From contig JAFEGX010000044.1 in NCBI GenBank assembly GCA_018239675.1, positions 1-58,332 of the forward strand: a stretch of 58,332 nt of DNA. The letters are read 5' to 3'. The notes under the pieces were generated by a model that was not told where the DNA came from, made no database searches, and saw only the letters and a program-made list of their open reading frames with translations. Source of the DNA: Verrucomicrobiota bacterium (GTDB lineage: Bacteria > Verrucomicrobiota > Verrucomicrobiia > Opitutales > Opitutaceae). Both the position numbers and the translations under genes were made by a program. How positions within the stretch are numbered: position 1 is the stretch's first letter; each line of letters begins with the position of its first letter. This document shows positions 42,326-50,818 of the stretch, in pieces.

Positions 42326-43969
42326 CTAGACGAAGTTCGGATAGGTCGGCTCGTACATCTGGCTGCGGACGCGGGAAGCGAGGTCCTCGGGACAGAGCAT
42401 GTCCGTGAGGCCGCGCTGGAACGCGACGCGGGCGACGGCGGTGGCGATGTTGGCGGACACCTCGCGGATTCGCTGGAGGTCGGGGTAGATCCGGCCTTGG
42501 GCGAGATCCTGCTCGGTCACCATGCTCGCGAGCACCTTGGCGGCGACGAAGAACATCTCGTCGGTCACGCGCTTGGCCTGGCTGCAGATGATGCCGAGCC
42601 CGACCCCCGGGAAGATGTACGAGTTGTTGCCCTGGCCGGGCTTGAAGGTCCGGCCGTGGAGCACGAAGTCCGGGAACGGGCTGCCGCTGGCGAAGATCGC
42701 CCGGCCGTCGGTCCAGGTGTAGGCCTGCTCCGCGGTGCACTCGGCCTTCGAGGTCGGGTTGGAGAGCGCGAAGATCACCGGCCGCTGGTTGAACTTCGCC
42801 ATCGCGCGCACGATCGGCTCCGTGAAGGTCTGGGGCATGCCGGACACGCCGATCAGCATGGTCGGCTTGAGGGCCTCGACCGCGGCGGACAGGGAGTCGA
42901 CGCCCGGGTGGTGGTGGGCGAAACGCCGCTTGTGCGGCGCGAGGTCCGTGCGGGACGAGACCACGAGGCCCTTCGAGTCGACGTACCAGCACTGCCTGCG
43001 GGCGGCCTCCTCGGTCACGCCCTCGGCCTTCAGCGCCTCGACGATCAGGTCGCCGATGCCGATGCCGGCTTCACCCGCGCCGAGGAACAGGAAGCGCTGG
43101 TTGGCGAGCGTGCCGCCATTGAGCCGGAGGGCCGAGCAGACGCCGGCGAGGGTGACGCCCGCGGTGCCCTGGATGTCGTCATTGAAGCAGCAGACTTTGT
43201 CCCGGTAATGCTGGAGCAGGCGGAACGCGTTGGCGTTGCCGAAATCTTCGAACTGGACGCAGGCGCGCGGGAAGATCTCCTGCACGCTGTCGACGAATTC
43301 CGCCACCAGCGCGTCGTAGGCCGGTCCGCGCTCGCGGCGGGCCTTGGTGCCGATGTAGTTCGCGTCCGCGAGGAAGGCGGCGTTGTCCGTGCCGGCATCG
43401 AGCATCACGGGCAGGCACTGGTCGGGCATCACTCCGGCGCAGGCGGTGTAGAGCGACAGCTTGCCGACCGGAATGCCCATGCCGTTGGCACCGAGGTCGC
43501 CGAGACCGAGGATGCGTTCGCCGTCGGTCACGACGATCATCCGCACGTCATCATGCGGCCAGTTCTGGAGGATCTGCTTTACGCGGCCACGGTCGCGGAG
43601 GCTGATGAACAGGCCGCGGGGCCGGCGGAAGATGAAGGCGTAGCGCTGGCACGCCAGGCCGACGGTCGGCGTGTAGATCAGGGGCATCATCTCGGTGACG
43701 TTGTCGGTCACCAGACGGTAAAACAGGTTCTCGTTCCGCTCCTGGAGTGAAATGAGGTAGATGTAGCGCTCGAGATCGGTGGGCTTGCGCCGGACGGTCT
43801 CCAGGATCTTGGCCACCTGTTCATCCTGCGTAGCCACGTGGGGCGGCAGCAGGCCGCGCAGGCCGAGGGCGTCGCGCTCGGCCTCCGTGAAGGCCTGGCC
43901 CTTGTTGAGCAAGGGATCGTGCAGCAGGTCGGCGCCGCGCTTTCCGTGGAGATGGGGTTTCATTTTCAT
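42326..43969 (-). CDS. NAD-dependent malic enzyme
   Basis: The 547-residue enzyme oxidatively decarboxylates malate to pyruvate. Catalytic Tyr99 (LIYTPTVG) and Lys170 (PVGKLSLY) are present, the metal ligands lie in EDF (241-243) and FNDDIQGTA (262-270), and the Rossmann motif is LGAGEAGIG (296-304). The sequence follows the large NAD-type (MaeA/SfcA-like) bacterial family rather than the short MaeB-like form. It has a terminator and no operon partner. Start ATG 43969 is 3 residues ahead of the conserved KPHLHGKRG block. Confidence 0.95.
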   Translation of the reverse strand: MKMKPHLHGKRGADLLHDPLLNKGQAFTEAERDALGLRGLLPPHVATQDEQVAKILETVRRKPTDLERYIYLISLQERNENLFYRLVTDNVTEMMPLIYTPTVGLACQRYAFIFRRPRGLFISLRDRGRVKQILQNWPHDDVRMIVVTDGERILGLGDLGANGMGIPVGKLSLYTACAGVMPDQCLPVMLDAGTDNAAFLADANYIGTKARRERGPAYDALVAEFVDSVQEIFPRACVQFEDFGNANAFRLLQHYRDKVCCFNDDIQGTAGVTLAGVCSALRLNGGTLANQRFLFLGAGEAGIGIGDLIVEALKAEGVTEEAARRQCWYVDSKGLVVSSRTDLAPHKRRFAHHHPGVDSLSAAVEALKPTMLIGVSGMPQTFTEPIVRAMAKFNQRPVIFALSNPTSKAECTAEQAYTWTDGRAIFASGSPFPDFVLHGRTFKPGQGNNSYIFPGVGLGIICSQAKRVTDEMFFVAAKVLASMVTEQDLAQGRIYPDLQRIREVSANIATAVARVAFQRGLTDMLCPEDLASRVRSQMYEPTYPNFV

Positions 43970-44158
43970 GGCTGGGAAGTTCGGGCCCGAAGACCCTGAC
44001 GTTCATGTTCTGTGGTGCCCGTGATCCTAGCGCCCACGCCGCCAGTCGCAGAAGTCGGAAACCCCCGCGCGCCGCATTCATCACGGAATGAAAGGCGCAA
44101 CCCTGCTCAGCCTAATGACAAGAAATGCGTCAAAATCATCCGGCATCTCGCCAGACTA

Positions 44159-44261
44159 TTGGAAAATGAAAGATGGGAGCTGGGAGTTGGAATGTCCGAA
44201 GGCCCATCGCTGGGACCGGTGGATTTGTATTTCCATCTCCGGTGTCCCATCTTCCATCGTC
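44159..44261. repeat. Inverted repeat of the GGAGATGG word family
   Basis: The left arm 44159-44200 (AAAGATGGGAGCTGGGAG words) pairs with the right arm 44228-44261 (CCATCTCCGGTGTCCC words). It shares words with 7437-7529. It lies in the 320-bp spacer between the divergent malic enzyme and tcdA genes; the rest of that spacer (43970-44158 and 44262-44289) contains no gene. Confidence 0.7.
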
Positions 44262-44289
44262 GAACGTCGCGCTCCGCGCGGCGGTCTCC

Positions 44290-45075
44290 ATGGACGACTA
44301 TCTCCAACGCTTTGGCGCACTGGGCCGGCTGCTCGGCACGGCGGCCCTGCCACGCCTACGGGCCGCGCACGTCTGCGTCGTGGGCGTGGGCGGCGTCGGT
44401 TCCTGGACCGTCGAAGGGCTCGCGCGCAGCGGCCTCGGGGCGCTCACCCTGGTGGACCTCGACGACGTCTGCGTGACCAATGTCAACCGGCAGCTGCCGG
44501 CGATCGAAGGCCAGATTGGTCGTCCGAAGATCGACGTCCTCGCCGAGCGCGTGCGGGCGATCAATCCAGGCTGTCAGGTGACCGCGCGCGCCGAGTTTTT
44601 CACGAAGGAGTCGGCCGACCGGCTGCTGGCGCCGGCGTTCGACTACGTGGTGGACGCGATCGACCAGATGTCGAACAAGGCCCTGCTGATTGGCACCGCA
44701 CGCAGCCGCGGCCTCCGCGTGCTCACGATTGGCGGCGCGGGCGGCAAGCGGGACGCCACGCAGGTCCGCGCTGGCGACCTTGGTCATGCCTGCAACGACG
44801 AACTGCTGCGCCAGGTCCGGAAAAAGCTGCGGCGGGATTACGGCTTCGCGAAAGGCACTGAGCGCGGCAAGATGAACTTCGGCGTGCGCTGCGTGTGGTC
44901 GGGCGAACTGCCCATCTATCCCTGGGCCGACGGCAGCTGCAGCGCCGAACCGGAGCCGGGCAGCAGCCTCGCGATGGACTGCGAGAGCGGTCTCGGCTCC
45001 GCGGTGTTTGTGACTGCGACGTTCGGTCTCGTCGCCGCGGGTGAGGTGATGAAGGAGATCGCCCAGGCTGGATAG
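44290..45075 (+). CDS. tcdA: tRNA threonylcarbamoyladenosine dehydratase TcdA (ThiF/HesA family)
   Basis: The 261-residue E1-like protein has VVGVGGVGSWTVEGLARSG (about 30-48) for ATP binding, LVDLDDVCVTNVNRQLPA for the acidic/Arg motif, DAIDQMSNKALLI in mid-domain and a C-terminal region (GKMNFGVRCVWSGELPI) typical of TcdA/CsdL. It makes the cyclic form of t6A in ANN-decoding tRNAs using ATP. It starts inside a region carrying an intergenic repeat; ATG 44290 is preferred because an upstream start would translate the repeat. Confidence 0.92.
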   Translation: MDDYLQRFGALGRLLGTAALPRLRAAHVCVVGVGGVGSWTVEGLARSGLGALTLVDLDDVCVTNVNRQLPAIEGQIGRPKIDVLAERVRAINPGCQVTARAEFFTKESADRLLAPAFDYVVDAIDQMSNKALLIGTARSRGLRVLTIGGAGGKRDATQVRAGDLGHACNDELLRQVRKKLRRDYGFAKGTERGKMNFGVRCVWSGELPIYPWADGSCSAEPEPGSSLAMDCESGLGSAVFVTATFGLVAAGEVMKEIAQAG

Positions 45076-45170
45076 GGACAGCGATCCGCGTTTGGCCAAA
45101 ATATCCGAAGGCTAGGCTATCTTTCGGTTGAATTCGGACACGCCGATCACGGACTTTAGCATCCTAACCC

Positions 45171-45572
45171 ATGAGCGCGCGACTCTATCGGTGGCTGATC
45201 TTTGGCGTGGTGGTGGCATTGCTACCGCTGATTACGGCGTACGTGTCTCGGCGAACGGATGGTCTGGATCCGGCTTGGACCGAGCAGCTCGGCCGCGGAG
45301 AGCTGTTCCTGATTTGTGCGGGCGTCTGCTCGGCGGCCTATGGCGAAGTGCTGGGCACCGGCTCGGGCCTTCGCGCGTTCAAGATCTTGGCCGGCGGCAT
45401 CTGCCTGATAGCCTTGCTGGTGTCGTCCTCGATCTATGCGCATATCACTGAGCGCGTGGCAAACAACGCCCCGATCGCGATGGACGTGATCTGTCATGAT
45501 TCACTTTTCCTCTATCTGATCGGGGTGGCGGCGAGCGCGGCCTGCGTCGTGCTCGCGGAGGTTGCGCCATGA
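45171..45572 (+). CDS. Four-helix membrane protein, unknown
   Basis: The 133-residue protein has four hydrophobic segments (about 7-25, 44-60, 67-86 and 112-130), short loops and a short positively charged N-terminus, suggesting an N-in topology. No family is recognised. Its DNA has somewhat lower GC than neighbouring genes by eye. The stop overlaps the start of the next small gene as ATGA (45569-45572), so the two probably form one unit. Confidence 0.7.
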   Translation: MSARLYRWLIFGVVVALLPLITAYVSRRTDGLDPAWTEQLGRGELFLICAGVCSAAYGEVLGTGSGLRAFKILAGGICLIALLVSSSIYAHITERVANNAPIAMDVICHDSLFLYLIGVAASAACVVLAEVAP

Positions 45573-45829
45573 ATTTCGAGGCACTTCTCCACGTCGCTAT
45601 CTACTGCTTGGGTGCCTTGTGCGCTGTCACCTCTGCAATGACGATCGCAGTCTTGATCAAGATTCGAAGAAAACCCCGGTCTCGGATGCTGGTACAGGTT
45701 TCCGAACCCGGTGGTGAGACGTTCGAATTTGTCGTAGACCATCAGGACTGGCCGGATCTGGAGCGAAGATTCCGTGACCTTCATCCGCAACGGGTGGACC
45801 ATGACTCCGCTCGGCGATTGGCACACTAG
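45569..45829 (+). CDS. Small membrane-anchored protein coupled to the preceding gene
   Basis: The 86-residue protein has one N-terminal membrane helix (about 8-30, VAIYCLGALCAVTSAMTIAVLI), a basic anchor (KIRRKPRSR) and a small cytoplasmic domain (about 40-80: LVQVSEPGGETFEFVVDHQDWPDLERRF). The cytoplasmic part has the look of a small beta-alpha adaptor domain, but I cannot name the family. It overlaps the upstream membrane protein gene by 4 bp and both have slightly low GC for the window. A two-protein membrane system is plausible, of unknown function. Confidence 0.68.
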   Translation: MNFEALLHVAIYCLGALCAVTSAMTIAVLIKIRRKPRSRMLVQVSEPGGETFEFVVDHQDWPDLERRFRDLHPQRVDHDSARRLAH

Positions 45830-45976
45830 ATAGAGACACTGCCGGCCGGGATCGCCGAAGGCAGGCCCAACTACCGCGGAGCGCGCAAGGATCGCGGAAT
45901 CGAGCACCCTCCGTGCGTCTGGCGTCCCTCGTGATGAAGCTGGAACCGCCGAGGGTCCTCGTTCCTGCGTTTTGGC

Positions 45977-46816
45977 CTAGCCGAACAGTCGCCAGAAGTT
46001 CACCTCGACCTGCTCGGCGAGCTGGCCGACCACGGTTCCACGCCACGCGGCCAGGCCACGATAGGTGGCGCGCAGATTCGCGGGGTGGTTGGCGATGAGG
46101 CCCTCCGGGGTCGCCAGCGGGAAAAATTCTTCCAGTGTGACCGGGAGCCGCATGGCCGGTGCGTCGGTTTCGACGAGTAGGCGGTCGGCGGGCACGGAGG
46201 TGTAAACCGGCCGCAGCCGTTCCTTGCGGGGATCGAGAAACGAGCCATTGAACGAAAAATACGCCCCCAATTTCGCGAAGCTGTGCATCAGCTCGACGGA
46301 GCCGTTGTACGCGTGCAGGAGAAATCCCCGTTCGGGCCGGCGAGCTTTGGCCAGGGCCTCGAGCAGTGCGCCGTGGGCGTCGAGGCAGTGAATTGATACC
46401 GGTCGGTTGCCCGCCACGGCAAGGTCGAGCTGCCACAGGAACACCTCCATCTGCTCGGCGAGCGGAGCCCGACGCAGGCCGGCGAGGCGTGGATCGTCCG
46501 GCTTGGCCCGTTCCAGGATCCAGCGGTCAATACCGATTTCCCCGACCGCCGCATTCGGATTGGCGTCGAGGCGGGCGACCAGTCGGGACTGCCAGTCGGG
46601 TGAACGATTGCCCGCGTCCCACGGGTGCAGTCCGTAACTGGGCCGAACGACAGGGTGGACCGCCGCCAGCTCCGCCACCTCCGCCCAGTCGGTCTCGCAG
46701 GTGCCGTTCACGACGGCCGCCATGACGCCGGCGCTCGCGAGGTCGCGGAATACCAATTCGCGGTGGGGCGTGAGCCACGCGTCCTGCAGGTGATTGTGGG
46801 CGTCGTACAGGTTCAT
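45977..46816 (-). CDS. TatD family metal-dependent hydrolase
   Basis: The 279-residue amidohydrolase-fold protein has the TatD metal motifs: YDAHNHLQD (His7, His9) at the start, VGEIGIDRW (Glu ligand), VSIHCLDAHG (His), FLLHAYNGS (His) and VETDAPAM (Asp). TatD enzymes are 3'-5' DNA/RNA exonucleases or DNases. Its ATG overlaps the sufE stop as ATGA (46813-46816), so the two are translated together; a functional link between sulfur transfer and TatD is not obvious. Confidence 0.9.
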   Translation of the reverse strand: MNLYDAHNHLQDAWLTPHRELVFRDLASAGVMAAVVNGTCETDWAEVAELAAVHPVVRPSYGLHPWDAGNRSPDWQSRLVARLDANPNAAVGEIGIDRWILERAKPDDPRLAGLRRAPLAEQMEVFLWQLDLAVAGNRPVSIHCLDAHGALLEALAKARRPERGFLLHAYNGSVELMHSFAKLGAYFSFNGSFLDPRKERLRPVYTSVPADRLLVETDAPAMRLPVTLEEFFPLATPEGLIANHPANLRATYRGLAAWRGTVVGQLAEQVEVNFWRLFG

Positions 46817-47220
46817 GCCGTCTGGGCGATGTGGCGAATGCGAGCGAGCACGGCGCCGAGGCCGTTCTTCCGGGTGGGGGAGAGGTTGCGGACCAGGTCC
46901 AGGGCGACGAGCGGGTCGGCGTCGCTCGCAGCGATCTCGGCCGGGGTGGCATCGCTGAAAAACTCGGCGAGGCAGTGTACTAGCCCTTTCACCAGCGGGC
47001 TGTCGGCGTCGCAGCGAAAGTACAGCCGGCCGTCGCGGCGGTCGGCGACCAGCCACACTTTCGAGATGCAGCCGCGCACGCGGTGCGCGTCGGTCCGCTC
47101 GGTGTCGGCCAGCGGCGGCAGTCGCTTGGCCCGATCCACCACGGCGGCCAAGCGCTCGTGAGGGTCCGGGATGATCGCGAGATCATCCACCAGCCGCTGC
47201 TGTTTTTCCGCGAGAGTCAC
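46813..47220 (-). CDS. SufE family sulfur acceptor protein
   Basis: The 135-residue protein has the SufE pattern: MTLAEKQQRLVDDLAIIPDPHERLA at the start, VRGCISKVWLVAD with the sulfur-accepting Cys51, LYFRCDADSPLVKGLVHCL, and SPTRKNGLGAVLARI near the end. SufE takes sulfur from a SufS desulfurase and passes it to Fe-S assembly. The start is inferred as GTG 47220, as no ATG opens the conserved region. sufS is not in the window. The stop overlaps the tatD-like gene by 4 bp. Confidence 0.9.
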   Translation of the reverse strand: MTLAEKQQRLVDDLAIIPDPHERLAAVVDRAKRLPPLADTERTDAHRVRGCISKVWLVADRRDGRLYFRCDADSPLVKGLVHCLAEFFSDATPAEIAASDADPLVALDLVRNLSPTRKNGLGAVLARIRHIAQTA

Positions 47221-47275
47221 GCCATCAGTCTCGGCGAGGCGCGCCTGAGAATCAATCCATCGGCGACGGCGAGCT

Positions 47276-48139
47276 TCAGAACTCCACGTCGCGGCAGCGG
47301 GTCTCGAGCTGGCGGGAGATATGCTCCTGCTGGGCGGGCGTGAGGGAGGCGGGGCGGTTGCGGACGAGGCCGGGAATCGCACTCGGGGCCACCACCTGGA
47401 CTTCGGCGCCGGCGGCAGTCGTGGCAACGTTCCAGCCGGGAAAGGTCAGGACCGGCACGGCGGCCACGGGTTCGCCCGCGGCGTCACGAAGCCACGTGGA
47501 GAGCCACGCGGCCCGGTGTATCGCCTGGTCGAGGCCGAAAGTGTCCTCGCCCCACGGGTAAACCAATTGACTACCGTCGAACCCGATCTCGTCCGGCTTG
47601 CGGCCTGGTAACGGGCGGCCGGCGCGGCGAGTCTTGGTCTCGATGGCGTAGACCCCGGTCGGGCTGACGACGACATGGTCGAGATTGAAAGCCCCGGCCG
47701 GCACGTCGTGGAAAATCTGCGCCCCTTCCGTCACGAGCGGGGCGATCGCCTCGGCCACGATTTTCTCCCCGAGCAGGCCGAGGTGACAGTCGCGCCGCAG
47801 CGTGAACTTCTCCAGCATCCACCGCCCGGCGAACACCAGCGTCAGGATGAACAGGGCGAAAGCCCCGAGCATGGCCGGGTCGCGCTCGTTGGCCGGCAGG
47901 TTGAGCGCGAGCATGAGGCCGCCGACGAACACGCCCATGGGCAGGAAGGCGGCGCCAAACGCGTGGAGCAGCAGGGCGTCATCGAGCCGCTGTAGTCGCC
48001 AGCGCAGCGACTCACCCGGACCGCGCAGGAGCTTGGGCGCGACCGGCGGACGCTCGCGCCGTCGGTTCACCCGCCAGATCCACAGGACGCCGAGGCACAA
48101 CGCATAGGCCGCGAGGTAGAGCGCGAGGGCGAGCAGCAT
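47276..48139 (-). CDS. NERD domain membrane protein
   Basis: The 287-residue protein has an N-terminal helix (about 3-22), a hydrophobic pair (about 60-80 and 92-108) and a cytoplasmic NERD (nuclease-related) domain at about 118-225. NERD motifs are GLLGEKIVAE, FNLDHVVVSPTG with Asp154, and YAIETKTRRAG with Glu167 and Lys169, the nuclease-like triad. The family is widespread, with suspected nucleic-acid processing but no established role. A C-terminal helix follows. It ends about 55 bp before sufE on the same strand. Confidence 0.87.
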   Translation of the reverse strand: MLLALALYLAAYALCLGVLWIWRVNRRRERPPVAPKLLRGPGESLRWRLQRLDDALLLHAFGAAFLPMGVFVGGLMLALNLPANERDPAMLGAFALFILTLVFAGRWMLEKFTLRRDCHLGLLGEKIVAEAIAPLVTEGAQIFHDVPAGAFNLDHVVVSPTGVYAIETKTRRAGRPLPGRKPDEIGFDGSQLVYPWGEDTFGLDQAIHRAAWLSTWLRDAAGEPVAAVPVLTFPGWNVATTAAGAEVQVVAPSAIPGLVRNRPASLTPAQQEHISRQLETRCRDVEF

Positions 48140-48195
48140 GCCCCAGCATCAGTCGCCCAAGGCTCCCGAGGCAACCGCATTGAGGAGGACAAGCC

Positions 48196-48224
48196 TTGCA
48201 CAGGAGGTAACGGAGAGAACGGAG
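48196..48224. repeat. ACGGAG-word block (TTGCACAGGAGGTAACGGAG)
   Basis: A single block of the family also seen at 18675, 53944 and (inverted) 54810. It continues with GAGAACGGAG at 48215-48224. The partner CGCTAAT arm found at the other copies is missing. Confidence 0.68.
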
Positions 48225-48316
48225 AGCGCCGAGGACTCCGTTGCGGTCTCTGGCCTACCACGAAGCGGGAGCCTCGCCAAATCACCCACACCTGCGGCAA
48301 AGCCGCGGACGAGACG

Positions 48317-48351
48317 TGCGACTTTCGACCTGCGACCTGTGACTTCAGGTT
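48317..48351. repeat. TTCGACCTGCGACC-word block after the PAP2 gene
   Basis: A 9-10 bp periodic block (CGTGCGACTTTCGACCTGCG and CGACCTGTGACTTC) that matches part of 56790-56890. It lies just past the PAP2 gene stop. Confidence 0.55.
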
Positions 48352-48359
48352 TTCGTCCT

Positions 48360-48950
48360 TCAGTACGCGACCTGATAGCACCAGAACGCCGCGCCGCCGA
48401 GGGCCGCGCCGGCCGGGAGGTCAATGAGGTAGTGCTGCTTTGTGAACAGGCAGCTCAGCGCGATCAGCAACGGGAAGGCCAGCGACCACGTCCCGAGGTT
48501 CGGCGTCAGATGCAGCGCGGTCAGCGTCGCCACCGAAACGTGCATGCTCGGAAAGCTGTTCGCCCGCCCGTCGAAGCTCTGCACAAAGGCGAGGAACCGC
48601 TCCGACCGGTCGCGCCGCCGGTTGTTGGCCCGCCATGCCTCCGGGGTCGTCACGGGAAACAGCAGGAAGAACGTCATCTGCATCGCCAGCAGGACCACAA
48701 AGCTCATTGCCACGTGCAGGAACTGCCGCGGCGACTGCATCACAAAGTTGATGTAGACGATCACCGGGTAATACAGGCACGAGTAAACCCACACCCAGCC
48801 GGGTCGGTACGGGATCAGGTCGTCCACCGCCATTTTCAACTCCCGGGGCCGCGCGACGTGGTTGCGCTGGCACCAGAAGTAGAACTGGTAGATGCCAATG
48901 ATGAGGATGACGCTCATCACCAGGGTCACGACATAGTCGATGGGTTTCAT
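48360..48950 (-). CDS. PAP2 family membrane phosphatase
   Basis: The 196-residue protein has about six membrane helices and the phosphatase motif SFPSMHVS (His137) with KQHYLIDLPAG (His173, Asp177). DDLIPYRPGW (43-52) resembles the loop seen in sphingolipid-type inositol phosphorylceramide synthases, so a lipid phosphotransferase is possible. The active site would face the periplasm. It may dephosphorylate phosphatidate, undecaprenyl pyrophosphate or a ceramide phosphate. It lies 21 bp downstream of the TRAP permease gene on the same strand. Confidence 0.85.
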   Translation of the reverse strand: MKPIDYVVTLVMSVILIIGIYQFYFWCQRNHVARPRELKMAVDDLIPYRPGWVWVYSCLYYPVIVYINFVMQSPRQFLHVAMSFVVLLAMQMTFFLLFPVTTPEAWRANNRRRDRSERFLAFVQSFDGRANSFPSMHVSVATLTALHLTPNLGTWSLAFPLLIALSCLFTKQHYLIDLPAGAALGGAAFWCYQVAY

Positions 48951-48971
48951 GCTGGTGGGGGGATGCAGCAG

Positions 48972-50816
48972 TTATCGCAGCCAGCGGGGCAGCGTGGTGG
49001 TCAAGGCGGGAAAATAGGTGATCAGCAGCACGCCCGCGAACATCACCGCCAGGAGCGGCAGCACCGAGCGCGTGACTTCCCGGAGCGGTTTCTTCAGTCG
49101 CGTCGACGAGAGCAGGAGATTCAGGCCCACCGGCGGCGCCAGGAACCCGAGTTCCATGTTCGCGAGAAAAATCACGCCGAGGTGCAGCGGATCGAGGCCG
49201 AGGCGCGTGCCGATCGGCACCAGCAGCGGCACCAGGACAATGATGCCGGCGTAGATTTCGACGAGGCCACCCATCACGATGAGCACGAGATTGAGCCCGA
49301 GCAGGAACAGCCCGCGCGACTGCACATGCACCAGCGCCCAGGCCGCCAGCCGGTCCGGGACCTGCGCGTCGATGAACCAGTTGGTCAGACCCAGCGCGAC
49401 GCCGAGGATCAGGAAAATCCCGCCCACCAACAGGCCGGTCTCGGCAAACACCCGCGGACAGTCCCGCCAGAACCGCAGGTCACGGTGCACGACCGTCACC
49501 ACGACCAGCGCGTAAAACGCCGTCAGAGCCGCCGCCTCCACCGGCGTCGTCCAGCCGCCGAAAAGGGCGCCCAGCGCGACCACCGGCAGCGCCAGCTCCC
49601 ACTTGGCCGCCCAGATCGCGGCAAGCGCCTCGCGGCCGTCAAAGCGGCTCGCGGCGCGGTCGGCGCGACGCCCGGCCCACACGCCCCACGCCGCGGTCAG
49701 CGCGATCAGGAGCAGGGCCGGAATCAGGCCGGCAAGGAACATCGCCCGGATGTCGACGTTGGCGATGATGGCGTAGAGGATGACCGGCAGGCAGGGCGGC
49801 AGGAGGATGCCGAGCGAGCCGGCGCCCGTGATCATCCCGAGCGCGTCACGCTCGGTGAACCGGGCCGCGACCAGCACCGGCATCAGCAGGCCGCCGAGCG
49901 CCAGGATCGTCACCCCCGAGCCGCCCGTGAACGAGGTGAAGAACGCGCAGACCAGTGCGGTGGTGATCGCCGGTCCGCCCGGGAACCACCCGGCGAGCGC
50001 CTGGAAAACCCGCACCAGCCGCCGTGAGGCGCCGCTCTCCGCGAGCAGGCACCCGGCGAGGGTGAACAGCGGGATCGTCGGCAGCGTGGCATTGACCACC
50101 AGGCCGTAGTGGTCGATGGGAAGGATCGCGAGCGGCTGGCGGTCGCCCCAATACAGGATGACCGCGGCGCCGCCGAGGGTCACGAATACCGGCGCCCCCA
50201 GGGCGGTCGCCAGCCCGAGCAGGCCCAAGGCCGGCCACACCAGACTCTCCCGCGCGACCGGCGACCACCAACCCAGGGCCACCACCGCGACCGCGAGCAT
50301 CGTGGCGAAGAGGCGCGCGCGGTGGCTGGCCGCGGTGTTCCACAGCAGCCGCACCGCGATCAGCGCGAAACCGGCCGGCATCGACAGTTCGATCCACCAG
50401 CGGGGCAGTCCGAGCGCGAGGATGTTGCCCGCGAGCCGCTCCTCCTGCACGAAGGACCAGGCGGCCAGTCCGAGGATGATCGTGACAGCCGCAGCGAGCC
50501 CGTGGCTGAAGACCCGCGCAGCGAAGCCGATCCGGCCGGCGAGTCCGGCCGACAACGGGGCGAGGCCGAGCAGCCGCTGATCGCGTGCGGCGAGGGCGCC
50601 GCCGGCCATGCCAAGCACCAGGCAGAGGTGCTGGGTCAGCGGAGCCGCCGCGGCGCCCGCGCCCGAGTGGGACGCGACGCGCAGCCCGGCGTCGATCAGG
50701 GGCAGCACCACCATGGTGGCGAGGCACCCCCCCACGGCGGCATCCTCAACCCGCCGCCAGCCCGTGGCCGGCGGTGGCGGCGCGAGGTGGGCGGGAATGG
50801 ACAGCACGCCGGCCAT
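48972..50816 (-). CDS. TRAP transporter fused permease DctQM
   Basis: The 614-residue protein fuses the small DctQ-type subunit (about 1-175, four helices) to the large DctM-type permease (about 195-614). DctM signatures include FTGGSGVTILALGGLLMPVL, LGILLPPCLPVILYA and NMELGFLAPPVGLNLLL. It imports a carboxylate or similar substrate using an ion gradient together with the periplasmic DctP encoded upstream. ATG 50816 is 2 bp downstream of the dctP stop; a TTG at 50822 is the alternative. Confidence 0.92.
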   Translation of the reverse strand: MAGVLSIPAHLAPPPPATGWRRVEDAAVGGCLATMVVLPLIDAGLRVASHSGAGAAAAPLTQHLCLVLGMAGGALAARDQRLLGLAPLSAGLAGRIGFAARVFSHGLAAAVTIILGLAAWSFVQEERLAGNILALGLPRWWIELSMPAGFALIAVRLLWNTAASHRARLFATMLAVAVVALGWWSPVARESLVWPALGLLGLATALGAPVFVTLGGAAVILYWGDRQPLAILPIDHYGLVVNATLPTIPLFTLAGCLLAESGASRRLVRVFQALAGWFPGGPAITTALVCAFFTSFTGGSGVTILALGGLLMPVLVAARFTERDALGMITGAGSLGILLPPCLPVILYAIIANVDIRAMFLAGLIPALLLIALTAAWGVWAGRRADRAASRFDGREALAAIWAAKWELALPVVALGALFGGWTTPVEAAALTAFYALVVVTVVHRDLRFWRDCPRVFAETGLLVGGIFLILGVALGLTNWFIDAQVPDRLAAWALVHVQSRGLFLLGLNLVLIVMGGLVEIYAGIIVLVPLLVPIGTRLGLDPLHLGVIFLANMELGFLAPPVGLNLLLSSTRLKKPLREVTRSVLPLLAVMFAGVLLITYFPALTTTLPRWLR

Positions 50817-50818
50817 GG

